Origin: Pseudorhodobacter antarcticus
Lineage (GTDB): Bacteria; Pseudomonadota; Alphaproteobacteria; Rhodobacterales; Rhodobacteraceae
DNA length: 64,000 nt
Assembly (NCBI GenBank): GCA_945862435.1
Contig: CAMAXX010000001.1
Span: 62,001-126,000 of the forward strand
Direction: 5' to 3'
The notes under the pieces are model-generated. The model worked only from the letters and a program-made list of their open reading frames with translations. It was not told the DNA's origin and searched no databases. Within the stretch, counting starts at the first letter, position 1. Every line of letters begins with the position of its first letter. Positions 52,096 to 62,456 of the stretch are shown here, in pieces. The translations under genes were made by a program, and so were the position numbers.

Positions 52096-53402
52096 TGCAA
52101 ACCTTCTTTACCCCACAGCAACTGACCGATCCAACACTTGCCGAGGCAAACAAAATCCTGCGCGCTTGCGTCCATTGCGGCCTGTGCACCGCGACCTGCC
52201 CCAGTTATCAGGTTTTGGGCGACGAACTCGACAGCCCGCGCGGGCGGATTTATCTGATTAAAGATATGCTGGAAACGGGCCGCGCGGCCGATGCCAAAAC
52301 CGCCCTTCATATTGACCGATGCCTGTCTTGCCTTGCCTGCACCACCACCTGCCCCAGCGGTGTGGATTATATGCACCTGATCGATATGGGCCGCGCGCAT
52401 GTCGAAAAAACCTATCGGCGCCCGTGGTTTGACCGCATGTTGCGCGGCGTTCTGGCGCGGGTTATTCCCTATCCCACCCGATTTCGGCTAGCGCTGCGGG
52501 CGGCGATGCTGGCGCGGCCCTTGGCGCGGTGGCTGCCAGACGCGCGGCTGCGCGCCATGCTGGCAATGGCCCCCACTCGCCTGCCCGCGCCCAGCCCCAA
52601 TGATGCCCCGAAAGTATTTCCAGCCATCGGCGCGCGCCGCTTTCGCGTGGCGCTGCTGACGGGCTGCGCACAAAAGACACTGAATACAGATATCAACGAT
52701 GCCACAATCCGCCTGCTGCGCCGCCTTGGCTGCGAGGTGGTGGTGGCCCGCGGCGCAGCGTGCTGCGGCGCGTTGACCCATCACATGGGCAAAGAGGATA
52801 TGGCCCGCACATCCGCCCGCGCCAATATTGCCGCTTGGACGCGCGAGGCGCAGGGCGCAGGGCTGGACGCGGTGATAATCAACACCTCTGGCTGCGGCAC
52901 GACGGTTAAGGATTATGGCCATATGTTCGCGCGCAGCGATATTGCGCAGGATGCTGCCACCATCGCAGCCCTTGCGCGCGACGTGACCGAGTTTTTGGCG
53001 CAAATTGATTTGCCTACCCGCGATCGTCCCGCCAGCCCCGCGCAAAACCTGCGCGTGGCCTATCATGCGGCCTGCAGCCTGCAGCACGGCCAGCAAATCA
53101 AATCCGCCCCAAAGGATTTACTGACCCGCGCAGGGTTCTCAGTGATCGAACCGCAGGACAGCCATTTGTGCTGCGGCTCGGCTGGCACCTATAACCTGAT
53201 GCAACCGGACATCAGCGCGCAGTTGCAAGCGCGCAAAGTGGCAACCCTAATGGCCACATCGCCGCAGGCCATCGCAGCGGGCAACATCGGCTGCATGATG
53301 CAAATTGGCGCGGCGGCGGGCGTGCCTGTGGTGCATACGGTTGAACTTTTGGATTGGGCCTATGGCGGGCCAAAACCGCCTGCGCTAGGGGATTTGCCAT
53401 GA
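52095..53402 (+). CDS. glcF: Glycolate oxidase iron-sulfur subunit GlcF
   Basis: A 435-residue iron-sulfur protein. Two 4Fe-4S motifs are present: CVHCGLCTATCP near residue 26 and CLSCLACTTTCP near 77. Two CCG domains follow with CCGALTHHMG and CCGSAGTYN. It passes electrons from GlcDE to the membrane quinone pool. I start at the ATG at 52095, which shares a base with the glcE stop; a TTG three bases earlier is also open. Confidence 0.95.
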   Translation: MQTFFTPQQLTDPTLAEANKILRACVHCGLCTATCPSYQVLGDELDSPRGRIYLIKDMLETGRAADAKTALHIDRCLSCLACTTTCPSGVDYMHLIDMGRAHVEKTYRRPWFDRMLRGVLARVIPYPTRFRLALRAAMLARPLARWLPDARLRAMLAMAPTRLPAPSPNDAPKVFPAIGARRFRVALLTGCAQKTLNTDINDATIRLLRRLGCEVVVARGAACCGALTHHMGKEDMARTSARANIAAWTREAQGAGLDAVIINTSGCGTTVKDYGHMFARSDIAQDAATIAALARDVTEFLAQIDLPTRDRPASPAQNLRVAYHAACSLQHGQQIKSAPKDLLTRAGFSVIEPQDSHLCCGSAGTYNLMQPDISAQLQARKVATLMATSPQAIAAGNIGCMMQIGAAAGVPVVHTVELLDWAYGGPKPPALGDLP

Positions 53403-54304
53403 CCGTGGCGGCCCAAACAGACGCGCCCATTCGCCTTGTAGCCGCCGTGCTATGGATGCTGGGGTCAATCGCATCCTTTTCCATTATGGCCATCGCCGTG
53501 CGCGAGTTGGGGGGCACCTATGATACGTTCGAAGTGATGACTTATCGCTCTGCCATTAGTATGGTTTTGGTGGTGACAGCGGCGGCAATACTGGGGCGGC
53601 TTGGCGATATTCGCGCAAACCGCATCAGGCGCCATTTCTATCGCAATGTGCTGCATTTTATGGGGCAAAACCTTTGGATTTACGCCATGATGACTGTGCC
53701 CATGGCACAGGTTTTCGCGCTGGAATTCACATCGCCGATTTGGGTTATTCTGCTATCCCCGCTTGTGTTTGGCGAAAAGTTGACTGCCCCGCGCCTGATG
53801 GCGGCTGCACTGGGATTTGTGGGTATCCTTATCGTTACCCGCCCCGATTTTGCCACTTTAAACTTAGGCACGTTGGCCGCCATAGCCTGCGGGTTCTTTT
53901 TTGCCGCAACCGCTTTGATGACCAAATCACTGACCCGCGCTGAAACCATTGTCTCGATCCTATTCTGGCTGACTGTGATGCAACTGGCCTTTGGCCTGAT
54001 CATCGCGGGTCATGACGGCGACATGACGCTACCCAATGCGCAAACCCTGCCTTGGCTGGCGTTGATTGGCCTGACGGGGGTGACGGCGCATCTATGCCTG
54101 ACGACCGCTTTATCGCTGGCCCCTGCGAGTTTTATCTTTCCGATAGATTTCATCCGTTTGCCCTTGATCGCGCTTGTGGGCACATTTGCCTACGGCGAGG
54201 CCGTTGACCCCTTTGTCATTGCAGGCGGAGCGGTGGTTTTTGCCGGCAATTGGATCAATCTGGCCTTTGGGCCAAAAACGTCCATGCCAACGACCAAATC
54301 TTAG
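53399..54304 (+). CDS. DMT-superfamily (EamA) transporter
   Basis: A 301-residue inner-membrane protein with about ten hydrophobic helices in two EamA repeats (for example LVAAVLWMLGSIASFSIMAIAVREL, and VFALEFTSPIWVILLSPLVFGE at the end of the first repeat). Such proteins export amino acids or other small metabolites. The start ATG overlaps the glcF stop by ATGA, so it is co-expressed with glycolate oxidase; whether it moves a related metabolite is unknown. Confidence 0.88.
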   Translation: MTVAAQTDAPIRLVAAVLWMLGSIASFSIMAIAVRELGGTYDTFEVMTYRSAISMVLVVTAAAILGRLGDIRANRIRRHFYRNVLHFMGQNLWIYAMMTVPMAQVFALEFTSPIWVILLSPLVFGEKLTAPRLMAAALGFVGILIVTRPDFATLNLGTLAAIACGFFFAATALMTKSLTRAETIVSILFWLTVMQLAFGLIIAGHDGDMTLPNAQTLPWLALIGLTGVTAHLCLTTALSLAPASFIFPIDFIRLPLIALVGTFAYGEAVDPFVIAGGAVVFAGNWINLAFGPKTSMPTTKS

Positions 54305-54324
54305 CTTTTATCAGCCAAATCGGC

Positions 54325-55026
54325 CTAAGTTTTGCTGGCCAGCACATAACCTGGCGCGGCGATGGCCTGCACTGTGGTGATCGGCGCATTATCCAACCAA
54401 GTCGTCCTCTCAACCGTCAGCAGCGCTTCGCCCGCCGCGCACCCAAGCTGCGCGGCAATTTCTGCATCTGCATTGATAGCAAAAAAGCGCATCTCAACAC
54501 GGGTGTAGGGTTTGTGGCGCACCAGCCATTCATTTGCGCTGATTGCGGCGAAATCTACCGAAAGAATCTCAGGACAGGTTGCCAGATCAACCCAGCGATC
54601 TTCCAGCATATAGGGGCGCGCGTCAGCCAGATGCAGCGCGCCAAGGTGCAGCATATCGCGGGGCTGCGCTGCGCCAAACCGTACCATGATGGGCGCGGGA
54701 GATGGGCCGCGCTGAGTTGATATCAGGCGGTGGGCATAGGAATGGCCCAGCGCCTCAACTTCGCTGCGCGTGACGGGAATATCGATTGTGGCGCGGGTGA
54801 TCGGGTTGGCCACCACATGTGTGCCGCCCTTGCGTTTGCGGTCAATCAGGCCAGCGGCGGCCAAATCCTGCATGGCGCGGTGCACAGTGGTGCGGGTGCA
54901 GCCCAGTTCCTGCGCGATATCCTCGTCGCGCGGCAGTTTTGCGCCAAGGCCATAATCGCGCACCAAAATCCGCCCGTGGATGACATCGCGCACATCTGTC
55001 CATGATAAGCGAGACGGAGGCGTCAT
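54325..55026 (-). CDS. hutC: HutC, GntR-family repressor of histidine utilisation
   Basis: A 233-residue regulator with an N-terminal GntR winged helix (RDYGLGAKLPRDEDIAQELGCTRTTVHRAMQDLAAAGLIDRKRKGGTHV) and a C-terminal UTRA ligand domain (HLGALHLADARPYMLEDRWVDL). HutC represses hut genes until urocanate binds. It overlaps the end of hutF and shares its promoter, so it represses itself and the divergent hutIHGU unit. Confidence 0.92.
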   Translation of the reverse strand: MTPPSRLSWTDVRDVIHGRILVRDYGLGAKLPRDEDIAQELGCTRTTVHRAMQDLAAAGLIDRKRKGGTHVVANPITRATIDIPVTRSEVEALGHSYAHRLISTQRGPSPAPIMVRFGAAQPRDMLHLGALHLADARPYMLEDRWVDLATCPEILSVDFAAISANEWLVRHKPYTRVEMRFFAINADAEIAAQLGCAAGEALLTVERTTWLDNAPITTVQAIAAPGYVLASKT

Positions 55027-56417
55027 AGATCAGTCTTCAACGCGCGCATTATGCGCTTATACGCCGCCTCAATAGCGCCTCGGTGAATATGCCGCCCGCC
55101 CCGCACCATATGCCGCCCCGCGCTGAACACATCGGTGATACAAGACTGCCCGCCGCCACCGAAAATCAGCGTATCCAGCGCCATATCACCATGTCTGTTG
55201 CACAAATGGGCGTTATCATCATCTAGCAAAATCAGATCAGCCAGCGCGCCCACTTCCAGCGCGCCGCGCCCCCGCCCGCCCGCCTGAGCGCCGCCCGCCT
55301 GAGCGCCGCCCGCCGCCGCGGCGTCAAACAAAACGCGGCCCGTGGATTTGGTATCGCTGGCCAGGACCGCACGCGCGCGGGTGGTCAATCGCTGCGAATT
55401 TTCCAGTGCTTTTAGCTCTTCAAACAGCGAGATTTGAATATTGCTGTCCGACCCAAAGCCAAATCGTCCCCCGACATCAAGATAGGTTTTTCCTTTGAAA
55501 ATCCCATCCCCAAGGCTGGCTTCGGTCAGCGGGCACAGCCCTGCCACGGCCCCTGTTGCCGCCAGCGAACGCGTTTCAAAATCGGTCATTTGCGTGCAAT
55601 GGATCAGACACCACCGCGCATCAACCGCGTGATTGGCCAGCAGCCATTCTGTCGGGCGCGCCCCAAAATGTGCCAGAACTTCGTCCACCTCGGCCACCTG
55701 TTCGGCAAGGTGCATGTGGATCGGGCCATCCCCTGCCGCTGCCACAACCGCGCGCAAACCTTCGGGCGATACCGCGCGCAGCGAATGGGGGGCCATGCCT
55801 ATGCGGTAATCGTCAGGGGCCGCGCGCAGCGCGCGACACGCCTCTTGATGCAGGCGCAGAAATTGGTCTGGGTCATTGCCAAACCGCGCTTGCCCACCTT
55901 GCAGTGCCGGCCCGTCGCAACCGCCGAATTGATACAGGACGGGAAGCAACGTCAGCCCAATGCCCGCTTGGTCTGCGCCCGCAATAATGCGCTGGGACAT
56001 CAGCGCCAGATCGCCATAAGGCACGCCGCCTATATCGTGATGCAGGTAATGAAATTCTGCCACCGCGCCAAAGCCAGCCTCTAGCATTTCCATATAGACC
56101 TGCGCGGCGATGGCCTGCACATCATCTGGCGAAAGCTGCTGCAAAAACCGAAACATCAGCCGCCGCCATGTCCAAAAACTGTCGCTGGCATGAGGCCCGC
56201 GCGATTCTGTCAGCCCCGCCATCGCGCGTTGAAAGGCATGGCTGTGCAGGTTCAGCGGCGCAGGCAGCAACAGTGCCGCGTGATGATCGGCGCTGCCCGT
56301 TTGCGGCCCAATGCTGGCAATCGCCCCATCCGCGCCGATGGTCAGGGCAATGTCGCGCTGCCAACCCTGCGGGGTAAGCGCCGATTTTGCGTGAATGATC
56401 AAAGCGGCTGCGCCCAT
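55023..56417 (-). CDS. hutF: Formimidoylglutamate deiminase
   Basis: A 464-residue amidohydrolase converting N-formimidoyl-glutamate to N-formylglutamate and ammonia. Metal ligands are in [14 protein letters not shown] near residue 54, the [19 protein letters not shown] segment and [16 protein letters not shown]. Start ATG at 56417 follows GAGGGG by 7 bases; a TTG further upstream is rejected. Near residue 370 a 15-base tandem duplication encodes GGAQA twice. It is the first gene of hutF-hutC. Confidence 0.94.
   Translation of the reverse strand: MGAAALIIHAKSALTPQGWQRDIALTIGADGAIASIGPQTGSADHHAALLLPAPLNLHSHAFQRAMAGLTESRGPHASDSFWTWRRLMFRFLQQLSPDDVQAIAAQVYMEMLEAGFGAVAEFHYLHHDIGGVPYGDLALMSQRIIAGADQAGIGLTLLPVLYQFGGCDGPALQGGQARFGNDPDQFLRLHQEACRALRAAPDDYRIGMAPHSLRAVSPEGLRAVVAAAGDGPIHMHLAEQVAEVDEVLAHFGARPTEWLLANHAVDARWCLIHCTQMTDFETRSLAATGAVAGLCPLTEASLGDGIFKGKTYLDVGGRFGFGSDSNIQISLFEELKALENSQRLTTRARAVLASDTKSTGRVLFDAAAAGGAQAGGAQAGGRGRGALEVGALADLILLDDDNAHLCNRHGDMALDTLIFGGGGQSCITDVFSAGRHMVRGGRHIHRGAIEAAYKRIMRALKTDL
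55281..55310. repeat. 15-base tandem duplication inside hutF
   Basis: The unit cgcctgagcgccgcc occurs twice in direct succession and encodes a duplicated GGAQA in a Gly/Ala-rich loop. The frame is kept. Confidence 0.8.
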
Positions 56418-56439
56418 GTCATAACCCCTCAATTCGTCA

Positions 56440-56466
56440 TTGACATTTTATGTGCGCACATATTCA
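56440..56466 (+). promoter_or_regulatory. hut operator/promoter with palindrome
   Basis: TATGTGCGCACATA (56449-56462) is a perfect 14-base palindrome in the 90-base region between hutF and hutI. It directly follows a TTGACA -35 element (56440-56445), so it sits in the spacer of the rightward promoter; the -10 is weak. Position and symmetry make it the likely HutC operator controlling both directions. Confidence 0.6.
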
Positions 56467-56507
56467 TTCAAACTACCGCGCAATGCAAGCGCCGTTTAGG
56501 AGGGCCG

Positions 56508-57704
56508 ATGAACGCTTATGTCATCACAGCGGATACTATCGCCACAATGGCCGATCCGCATGGCTATGGCCTGATTGAAGCGGGCGCGATTGCGGTGGAA
56601 AATGGCCGCATTGCTTGGGTCGGCCCTTTGGCGGATCTGCGTGCGCCCTTCACCGCCCTGCCCCGCCGCGATTATGGCGCGCGCACCGTCACGCCGGCGC
56701 TGATCGATTGCCACACCCATATCGTCCACGGCGGCAACCGCGCGCGCGAATTTGAAATGCGTCTGAACGGCGCAAGTTATCAGGATATCGCCCGCGCAGG
56801 GGGCGGGATAATCTCGACCGTCACCGCCACCCGCGAAGCCAGCGAGGCTGATCTTTTGGCCGCAGCCCTGCCCCGTCTTGATGCGCTGATCGCCCAAGGG
56901 GTGGCAGTGGTCGAAGTGAAGTCAGGCTACGGGCTGGATTTGGAAACCGAACTTAAAATGCTGCGCGTGGCCCGCGCGCTGGGGGTAGCGCGTCCCGTGC
57001 GGGTCATCACCACATTTCTGGGCGCTCATGCGGTGCCCAAAGGGATGGACGCAGACAGCTATATCGACACAATTTGCATCCCCGCCCTGCACGCAGCCCA
57101 TGCCGAAGGTCTGGTCGATGCCGTAGATGGGTTTTGCGAAGGGATCGCCTTTACCCCCACCCAAATTGCCCGCGTTTTTGATGCGGCGTGCGCGCTGGAT
57201 CTGCCTATGAAACTGCACGCCGAACAGCTTAGCGCCAGCGGCGGCACAGCCCTTGCCGCGCACTATCGCGCCCTTTCTGCAGACCATGTTGAATATGCCA
57301 GCGACGCCGATGCCGCAGCCCTCGCGAGCGCCGGCACAGTTGCAGTGCTGCTACCGGGTGCTTTTTATGCCATTCGCGAAACCCAAATCCCCCCCCTCGC
57401 CGCCTTTCGCGCGCACGGCGCGGCGATGGCCGTGGCGACCGATTGGAACCCCGGATCATCGCCCCTTGGATCAATCCTGCTGGCAATGAACATGGCTTGT
57501 ACCCTGTTCCGCCTGACCCCAACCGAGGCGCTGGCAGGCACCACCCGCCATGCCGCCCGCGCGCTGGGACTGACAGATTGCGGCGAAATTCGCGCGGGGA
57601 TGCGCGCCGATTTGGCCATTTGGGATGTTCGCTCGCCCGTCGAGCTATCCTATGGCATTGCCATCAACCCCCTTTACGCCCGCATTTTTGGAGGTGTCTT
57701 GTGA
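56508..57704 (+). CDS. hutI: Imidazolonepropionase
   Basis: Hydrolyses imidazolonepropionate to N-formimidoylglutamate. The 398-residue metal-dependent amidohydrolase has [23 protein letters not shown] near residue 66 and [21 protein letters not shown] near 139. The Zn-ligand His lies in [10 protein letters not shown], and [11 protein letters not shown] carries the Asp. A strong AGGAGGG lies 4 bases before the ATG. It heads hutI-hutH-hutG-hutU, with overlaps at each following junction. Confidence 0.95.
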   Translation: MNAYVITADTIATMADPHGYGLIEAGAIAVENGRIAWVGPLADLRAPFTALPRRDYGARTVTPALIDCHTHIVHGGNRAREFEMRLNGASYQDIARAGGGIISTVTATREASEADLLAAALPRLDALIAQGVAVVEVKSGYGLDLETELKMLRVARALGVARPVRVITTFLGAHAVPKGMDADSYIDTICIPALHAAHAEGLVDAVDGFCEGIAFTPTQIARVFDAACALDLPMKLHAEQLSASGGTALAAHYRALSADHVEYASDADAAALASAGTVAVLLPGAFYAIRETQIPPLAAFRAHGAAMAVATDWNPGSSPLGSILLAMNMACTLFRLTPTEALAGTTRHAARALGLTDCGEIRAGMRADLAIWDVRSPVELSYGIAINPLYARIFGGVL

Positions 57705-59227
57705 CCCTAACCTTAACCCCCGCCGCAGCCACCTTGGCCCAACTGCACCAAATTTGGCAAGGCAGCGGGCCCGTAGCCCTTACCCCTTCGGCGCGGGCAG
57801 GAATTGAAGCATCCGCCGCCGTTATTGCCGCCGCCGCGCGCGGGGACGCGCCCGTTTACGGCGTGAACACGGGTTTTGGCAAACTCGCCTCCGTGCGCAT
57901 CGCGCCGCAAGACACCGAAACCTTGCAACGCAACCTGATCCTGTCGCATTGCTGCGGCGTGGGCGAGGCGCTGGAACCTACCACCACCCGCCTGATGATG
58001 GCGCTAAAACTGCTATCACTCGGGCGCGGCGCATCGGGTGTACGGTGGGACATTTGCGCGCTGATCGAAGGCATGATCGCCCGCGGCATAACCCCCGTTA
58101 TCCCCGTGCAAGGGTCGGTCGGCGCATCGGGCGATTTGGCCCCGCTGGCGCATATGGCCGCAGTGATGATTGGCGAGGGTGAGGCGATTTACGGCGGCAC
58201 CCGCATGGGTGGCGGCGCGGCCCTTAGCGCGGCTGGCCTAACCCCCGTTGTGCTGGGGCCAAAAGAAGGGCTCGCGCTTATCAACGGCACACAGTTTTCC
58301 ACCGCTGCCGCGCTTGCAGGCCTGTTTGGCGCATGGGGCGCAGCAAAGGCCGCAATTGTAACATCGGCCATGTCCACTGATGCAATCATGGGATCGACCG
58401 CGCCCCTAAACCCCGCCATCCACGTCCTGCGCGGCCATGCGGGGCAAATCGACGTGGCCCGCGCGATGGCCGCTCTGCTGGATGGCAGCGCCATTCGCGA
58501 AAGCCACCAGATCGGGGACACCCGCGTGCAAGACCCCTATTGCATCCGCTGCCAGCCCCAAGTCACGGGCGCAGCCGTTGACCTTTTGCGCTTTGCCGCC
58601 CGCACGCTGGAAATTGAGGCGAACGCCGTCACTGATAACCCGCTTGTCATTGTCGAGACGGGCGAAATCCTGTCAGGTGGGAATTTCCACGCCGAACCTG
58701 TGGCCTTTGCTGCAGACCAAATCGCCATTGCAATCGCCGAAATTGGGGCCATCGCCCAACGCCGTGTTGCGCTGATGGTCGATCCCACCCTGTCCTTTGA
58801 TCTGCCGCCCTTCCTAACCCCTGCGCCGGGCCTAAACTCTGGCCTTATGATAGCCGAGGTCACATCTGCCGCGCTGATGAGCGAAAACAAACATCTGGCC
58901 AACCCATGCAGCACCGACAGCACGCCAACATCGGCCAATCAAGAAGATCATGTATCTATGGCCGCCCACGGCGCGCGCAGGCTAAAGCGGATGGTCGCAA
59001 ATTTGGATATGATCCTTGGCATCGAGGCGATTTGCGCGGGCCAAGGCATAGATCAGCGCGCGCCCTTGCAAACCGCCCCGTCCCTGCGCGCGGCGTTAGC
59101 AGCCTTGCGGCAAAAGGTGGCGGCCCTTGGCCAAGACCGCTATTTGGCCCCCGATTTGCAGGCAGCATCAGAAATGGTCGCATCAGGCGCTTTGGTGCGC
59201 GCAGCGGGCGTGGAACTGCCACTATGA
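57701..59227 (+). CDS. hutH: Histidine ammonia-lyase
   Basis: Deaminates histidine to urocanate. The 508-residue protein carries the Ala-Ser-Gly triad that forms the MIO cofactor ([15 protein letters not shown] near residue 143), [11 protein letters not shown] near 53 and the C-terminal [25 protein letters not shown]. Start is GTG at 57701 inside the hutI stop after GGAGG. The frame is open upstream into hutI but that part is not hutH. Confidence 0.96.
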   Translation: MTLTLTPAAATLAQLHQIWQGSGPVALTPSARAGIEASAAVIAAAARGDAPVYGVNTGFGKLASVRIAPQDTETLQRNLILSHCCGVGEALEPTTTRLMMALKLLSLGRGASGVRWDICALIEGMIARGITPVIPVQGSVGASGDLAPLAHMAAVMIGEGEAIYGGTRMGGGAALSAAGLTPVVLGPKEGLALINGTQFSTAAALAGLFGAWGAAKAAIVTSAMSTDAIMGSTAPLNPAIHVLRGHAGQIDVARAMAALLDGSAIRESHQIGDTRVQDPYCIRCQPQVTGAAVDLLRFAARTLEIEANAVTDNPLVIVETGEILSGGNFHAEPVAFAADQIAIAIAEIGAIAQRRVALMVDPTLSFDLPPFLTPAPGLNSGLMIAEVTSAALMSENKHLANPCSTDSTPTSANQEDHVSMAAHGARRLKRMVANLDMILGIEAICAGQGIDQRAPLQTAPSLRAALAALRQKVAALGQDRYLAPDLQAASEMVASGALVRAAGVELPL

Positions 59228-60006
59228 TCGAAGTGACGCGCGGCAGCAGCCCCCTAATCCTTGGCCTGCCCCATACTGGCACCGATATTCCCTCAGATTG
59301 CGCCGATTGCCTGAATGAGGTGGGTAGCAGTTTGGCCGATACCGATTGGCATATCGAAAAGCTGTATGCGGGGCTGGTGGAGGGGGCAACTTATGTCCGC
59401 ACGCCCATCCACCGCTATGTGATCGACGTAAACCGCGACCCCAGCGGGATCAGCCTTTATCCTGGCCAAAACACCACAGGCTTGTGTCCGCTGACCGATT
59501 TTGACGGGCGGGCAATTTATGCGGCGGGGCGCGAACCCAATGCGGATGAGATTGCGCGCCGCACGGCCACCTATCACGCGCCCTATCACGCAGCACTTGC
59601 CGCCGAAGTTGCGCGCGTCAAAGCGCTTCACGGCTTTGCCATTTTGTATGATTGCCATTCAATCCGCAGCGAAATTCCCTTCCTATTCGATGGCACCCTG
59701 CCCGATTTCAACATCGGCACCAACAGCAGCGGCGCCTGCGCGCGCCAGATCGAGGCGCTAGTTTACGCCCGCACCCGCGCCGCCACGGGATATACCTGCG
59801 TGCTAAATGGCCGCTTCAAAGGCGGCTGGACAACTCGCCATTATGGCAACCCAAAAGGCGGCGTTCACGCCATCCAAATGGAATTGGCACAGTCTACCCA
59901 CATAACCGAAAGCCGAGGTTGGGAAATCAACCGCCCCCGCTTTGATGCCCTGCGCGAACATCTGCGCGCCATCTTAACCGATTTGCAAAATTGGAGACCG
60001 CTTTGA
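59224..60006 (+). CDS. hutG: N-formylglutamate deformylase
   Basis: Cleaves N-formylglutamate to glutamate and formate. The 260-residue protein has the N-formylglutamate amidohydrolase motifs [11 protein letters not shown] near residue 13, [24 protein letters not shown] near 66, and [19 protein letters not shown] near 139. ATG overlaps the hutH stop by four bases. Together with HutF it gives the five-step formylglutamate branch of histidine degradation. Confidence 0.94.
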   Translation: MIEVTRGSSPLILGLPHTGTDIPSDCADCLNEVGSSLADTDWHIEKLYAGLVEGATYVRTPIHRYVIDVNRDPSGISLYPGQNTTGLCPLTDFDGRAIYAAGREPNADEIARRTATYHAPYHAALAAEVARVKALHGFAILYDCHSIRSEIPFLFDGTLPDFNIGTNSSGACARQIEALVYARTRAATGYTCVLNGRFKGGWTTRHYGNPKGGVHAIQMELAQSTHITESRGWEINRPRFDALREHLRAILTDLQNWRPL

Positions 60007-61685
60007 CCGAACTCAAAATTGGCCCGCGCCACAATACACGCGTTATCATGCCGCCAACTGGCCCCCATATCACCGCGAAATCTTGGCAGACCGAAGCGGC
60101 GATGCGGATGCTGATGAACAACCTGCATCCCGATGTAGCCGAAAACCCCGCCGAATTGGTGGTCTACGGCGGCATTGGCCGCGCCGCGCGCACTTGGGCC
60201 GATTTTGACAGTATCGTCGCCAGTCTGAAAGATTTGGAAGATGACGAGACGCTGGTCGTCCAGTCGGGCAAACCCATCGCCATTATCAAAACCCACACGG
60301 ATGCCCCGCGCGTATTGATCGCCAATTCCAACCTTGTGCCGCATTGGGCAACTTGGGATCACTTTAACGAATTGGATAAAAAGGGGCTGGCCATGTATGG
60401 CCAGATGACGGCGGGCAGTTGGATTTACATCGGCACCCAAGGCATTGTGCAAGGCACTTATGAGACCTTTGTCGAGGCAGGCCGCCAGCACTACGGCGGA
60501 AGCCTAAAGGGGCGCTGGATTTTGACGGGCGGCCTTGGCGGTATGGGCGGCGCGCAGCCGCTTGCCGCCGCTATGGCGGGGGCGTGCTGTTTGGCGGTGG
60601 AATGTAACCCAGATAGCATCGATTTTCGCCTGCGCACGCGCTATGTCGATGAAAAGACAGACAGTTTGGACAAAGCCTTGGTGATGATCGAGGCTTGGAC
60701 AAAGGCAGGCGAGGCGAAATCGGTGGGCCTTTTGGGCAATGCCGCCGATATCTTCCCGCAACTTTATGCGCGCGGCGTGCGCCCCGACATTGTCACCGAC
60801 CAAACAAGCGCCCATGATCCGCTGAACGGCTATCTGCCCCAAGGGTGGAGCATTGCCGAATGGAAAGCGCGCCGCGAAAGCGATCCCAAGGGCGTGCAGC
60901 GCGCGGCCCGCGCCAGTATGAAAACCCATGTCGCGGCGATGGTGGATTTTTGGAATGCAGGTGTGCCCACGCTGGATTACGGCAACAACATCCGCCAAGT
61001 GGCGCGGGATGAGGGGCTGGAAAACGCCTTTGCCTTTCCGGGCTTTGTGCCCGCGTACATAAGGCCGCTGTTTTGCCGTGGCATTGGCCCGTTCCGCTGG
61101 GTTGCCCTGTCAGGTGATCCGCAAGACATTTACAAGACCGATCAAAAGATGAAGGAACTGTTCCCCGAAAACAAACACCTGCATAATTGGCTCGACATGG
61201 CGCGGGATCGTATCGCCTTTCAAGGCCTGCCCGCGCGCATCTGCTGGATTGGGCTTGGCGATCGCCACCGCGCAGGGCTGGCCTTTAATGACATGGTCGC
61301 ATCGGGCGAATTATCCGCACCCGTCGTGATTGGCCGCGATCATCTAGACAGCGGATCGGTCGCCAGCCCGAACCGCGAAACGGAAGCCATGCTGGACGGA
61401 TCAGATGCCGTTTCCGATTGGCCGCTGCTGAACGCACTTGTCAACACCGCATCGGGGGCAACATGGGTGTCAATCCACCACGGCGGCGGTGTGGGCATGG
61501 GGTTTTCGCAGCATGCAGGCGTGGTTATCGTGGCCGATGGCACGGCGCAGGCTGCCAAACGGTTAGAGCGTGTGCTGTGGAACGATCCCGCCAGCGGTGT
61601 GTGGCGTCACGCCGATGCAGGCTATGCCGATGCAGTGGCCTGCGCACGCGAGAACGGCTTGCGGCTACCAAGGATCTTAGGTTAA
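60003..61685 (+). CDS. hutU: Urocanate hydratase
   Basis: Converts urocanate to imidazolonepropionate with tightly bound NAD. The 560-residue protein has the expected length and motifs: [20 protein letters not shown] near residue 178, [15 protein letters not shown] near 244 and the C-terminal [19 protein letters not shown]. The likely start is a TTG at 60003, overlapping the hutG stop, 6-7 bases after GGAG; a TTG 12 bases earlier is the alternative. It ends the hut unit. Confidence 0.96.
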   Translation: MTELKIGPRHNTRVIMPPTGPHITAKSWQTEAAMRMLMNNLHPDVAENPAELVVYGGIGRAARTWADFDSIVASLKDLEDDETLVVQSGKPIAIIKTHTDAPRVLIANSNLVPHWATWDHFNELDKKGLAMYGQMTAGSWIYIGTQGIVQGTYETFVEAGRQHYGGSLKGRWILTGGLGGMGGAQPLAAAMAGACCLAVECNPDSIDFRLRTRYVDEKTDSLDKALVMIEAWTKAGEAKSVGLLGNAADIFPQLYARGVRPDIVTDQTSAHDPLNGYLPQGWSIAEWKARRESDPKGVQRAARASMKTHVAAMVDFWNAGVPTLDYGNNIRQVARDEGLENAFAFPGFVPAYIRPLFCRGIGPFRWVALSGDPQDIYKTDQKMKELFPENKHLHNWLDMARDRIAFQGLPARICWIGLGDRHRAGLAFNDMVASGELSAPVVIGRDHLDSGSVASPNRETEAMLDGSDAVSDWPLLNALVNTASGATWVSIHHGGGVGMGFSQHAGVVIVADGTAQAAKRLERVLWNDPASGVWRHADAGYADAVACARENGLRLPRILG

Positions 61686-61723
61686 CGCCGCCTGCGCGCT
61701 CTTTACGCTAACGCCGCCTGCGC
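61683..61723. repeat. 15-base direct repeat at the hutU/rpe junction
   Basis: taacgccgcctgcgc occurs at 61683-61697 and again at 61709-61723. The second copy is the end of the rpe coding sequence, the first is the stop region of hutU, so it is probably a small duplication scar between convergent genes. Confidence 0.7.
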
Positions 61724-62392
61724 CGCCGTGCGAATTGCGCGAATATTCTCGCCGTAGGGAGCTGGATTTTCCACCGAACCACCGCGAAACACAGCCGATC
61801 CAGCAACCAGCACATCCGCCCCTGCCGCCGCCATCAAAGGCGCGGTGGCAGGATCGATTCCGCCGTCAATTTCAATATGGATGGGCCGATCACCAATCAT
61901 CGCGCGCAGCGCGCGCACTTTGCCTGACATATCGATAAACTTCTGCCCACCAAATCCCGGGTTTACCGTCATAACGCAAACCAAATCGGCAATGTCCAAA
62001 AGATGCGCAACCGCGCTGGCAGGCGAGGCAGGGTTTAGGGCTACGCCCGCTTTCATGCCAGCTGCGCGAATGGCTTGCAGGCTGCGGTGAATATGCGGCC
62101 CCGCTTCGACATGGGCGGTCAAAATGTCGGCCCCCGCCTTGGCAAAGGCGTCGATAAACGGGTCAACAGGCGCAATCATGATATGCACATCCATCACCGT
62201 TTTAACATGTTTGCGAAAAGCGGCCACGGCGGGCGGGCCAAATGTGATATTGGGCACAAAATGGCCATCCATCACATCAATATGCACCCAATCTGCGCCC
62301 TGCGCTTCAATCGCCTGAATTTCGCGGCCAAAATCGCCGAAATCGGCAGATAAAATAGAGGGAGCAATTTTAATACGGCGGTCAAAGGTCAT
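61703..62392 (-). CDS. rpe: Ribulose-phosphate 3-epimerase
   Basis: Interconverts ribulose-5-phosphate and xylulose-5-phosphate. The 229-residue TIM barrel has APSILSADFGDF near residue 9, HIDVMDGHFVPNITFGP near 36, MTVNPGFGGQKFI near 140 and EIDGGI near 177. I use the ATG at 62392 (MTFDRRIKIAPS) rather than the one 21 bases earlier. It is followed head-on by hutU and preceded by galE in the same direction, 64 bases away. Confidence 0.96.
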   Translation of the reverse strand: MTFDRRIKIAPSILSADFGDFGREIQAIEAQGADWVHIDVMDGHFVPNITFGPPAVAAFRKHVKTVMDVHIMIAPVDPFIDAFAKAGADILTAHVEAGPHIHRSLQAIRAAGMKAGVALNPASPASAVAHLLDIADLVCVMTVNPGFGGQKFIDMSGKVRALRAMIGDRPIHIEIDGGIDPATAPLMAAAGADVLVAGSAVFRGGSVENPAPYGENIRAIRTAAQAALA

Positions 62393-62456
62393 GGCCTGCG
62401 TCCTGTAGAACAATATCCTCTGTGCATAGACGAAGCCGCGCGCCCGTCAAGCGGTG

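Noticed and set aside
54770..55005. Plus-strand short frames opposite hutC
   Set aside because: Antisense shadows of hutC without start signals.
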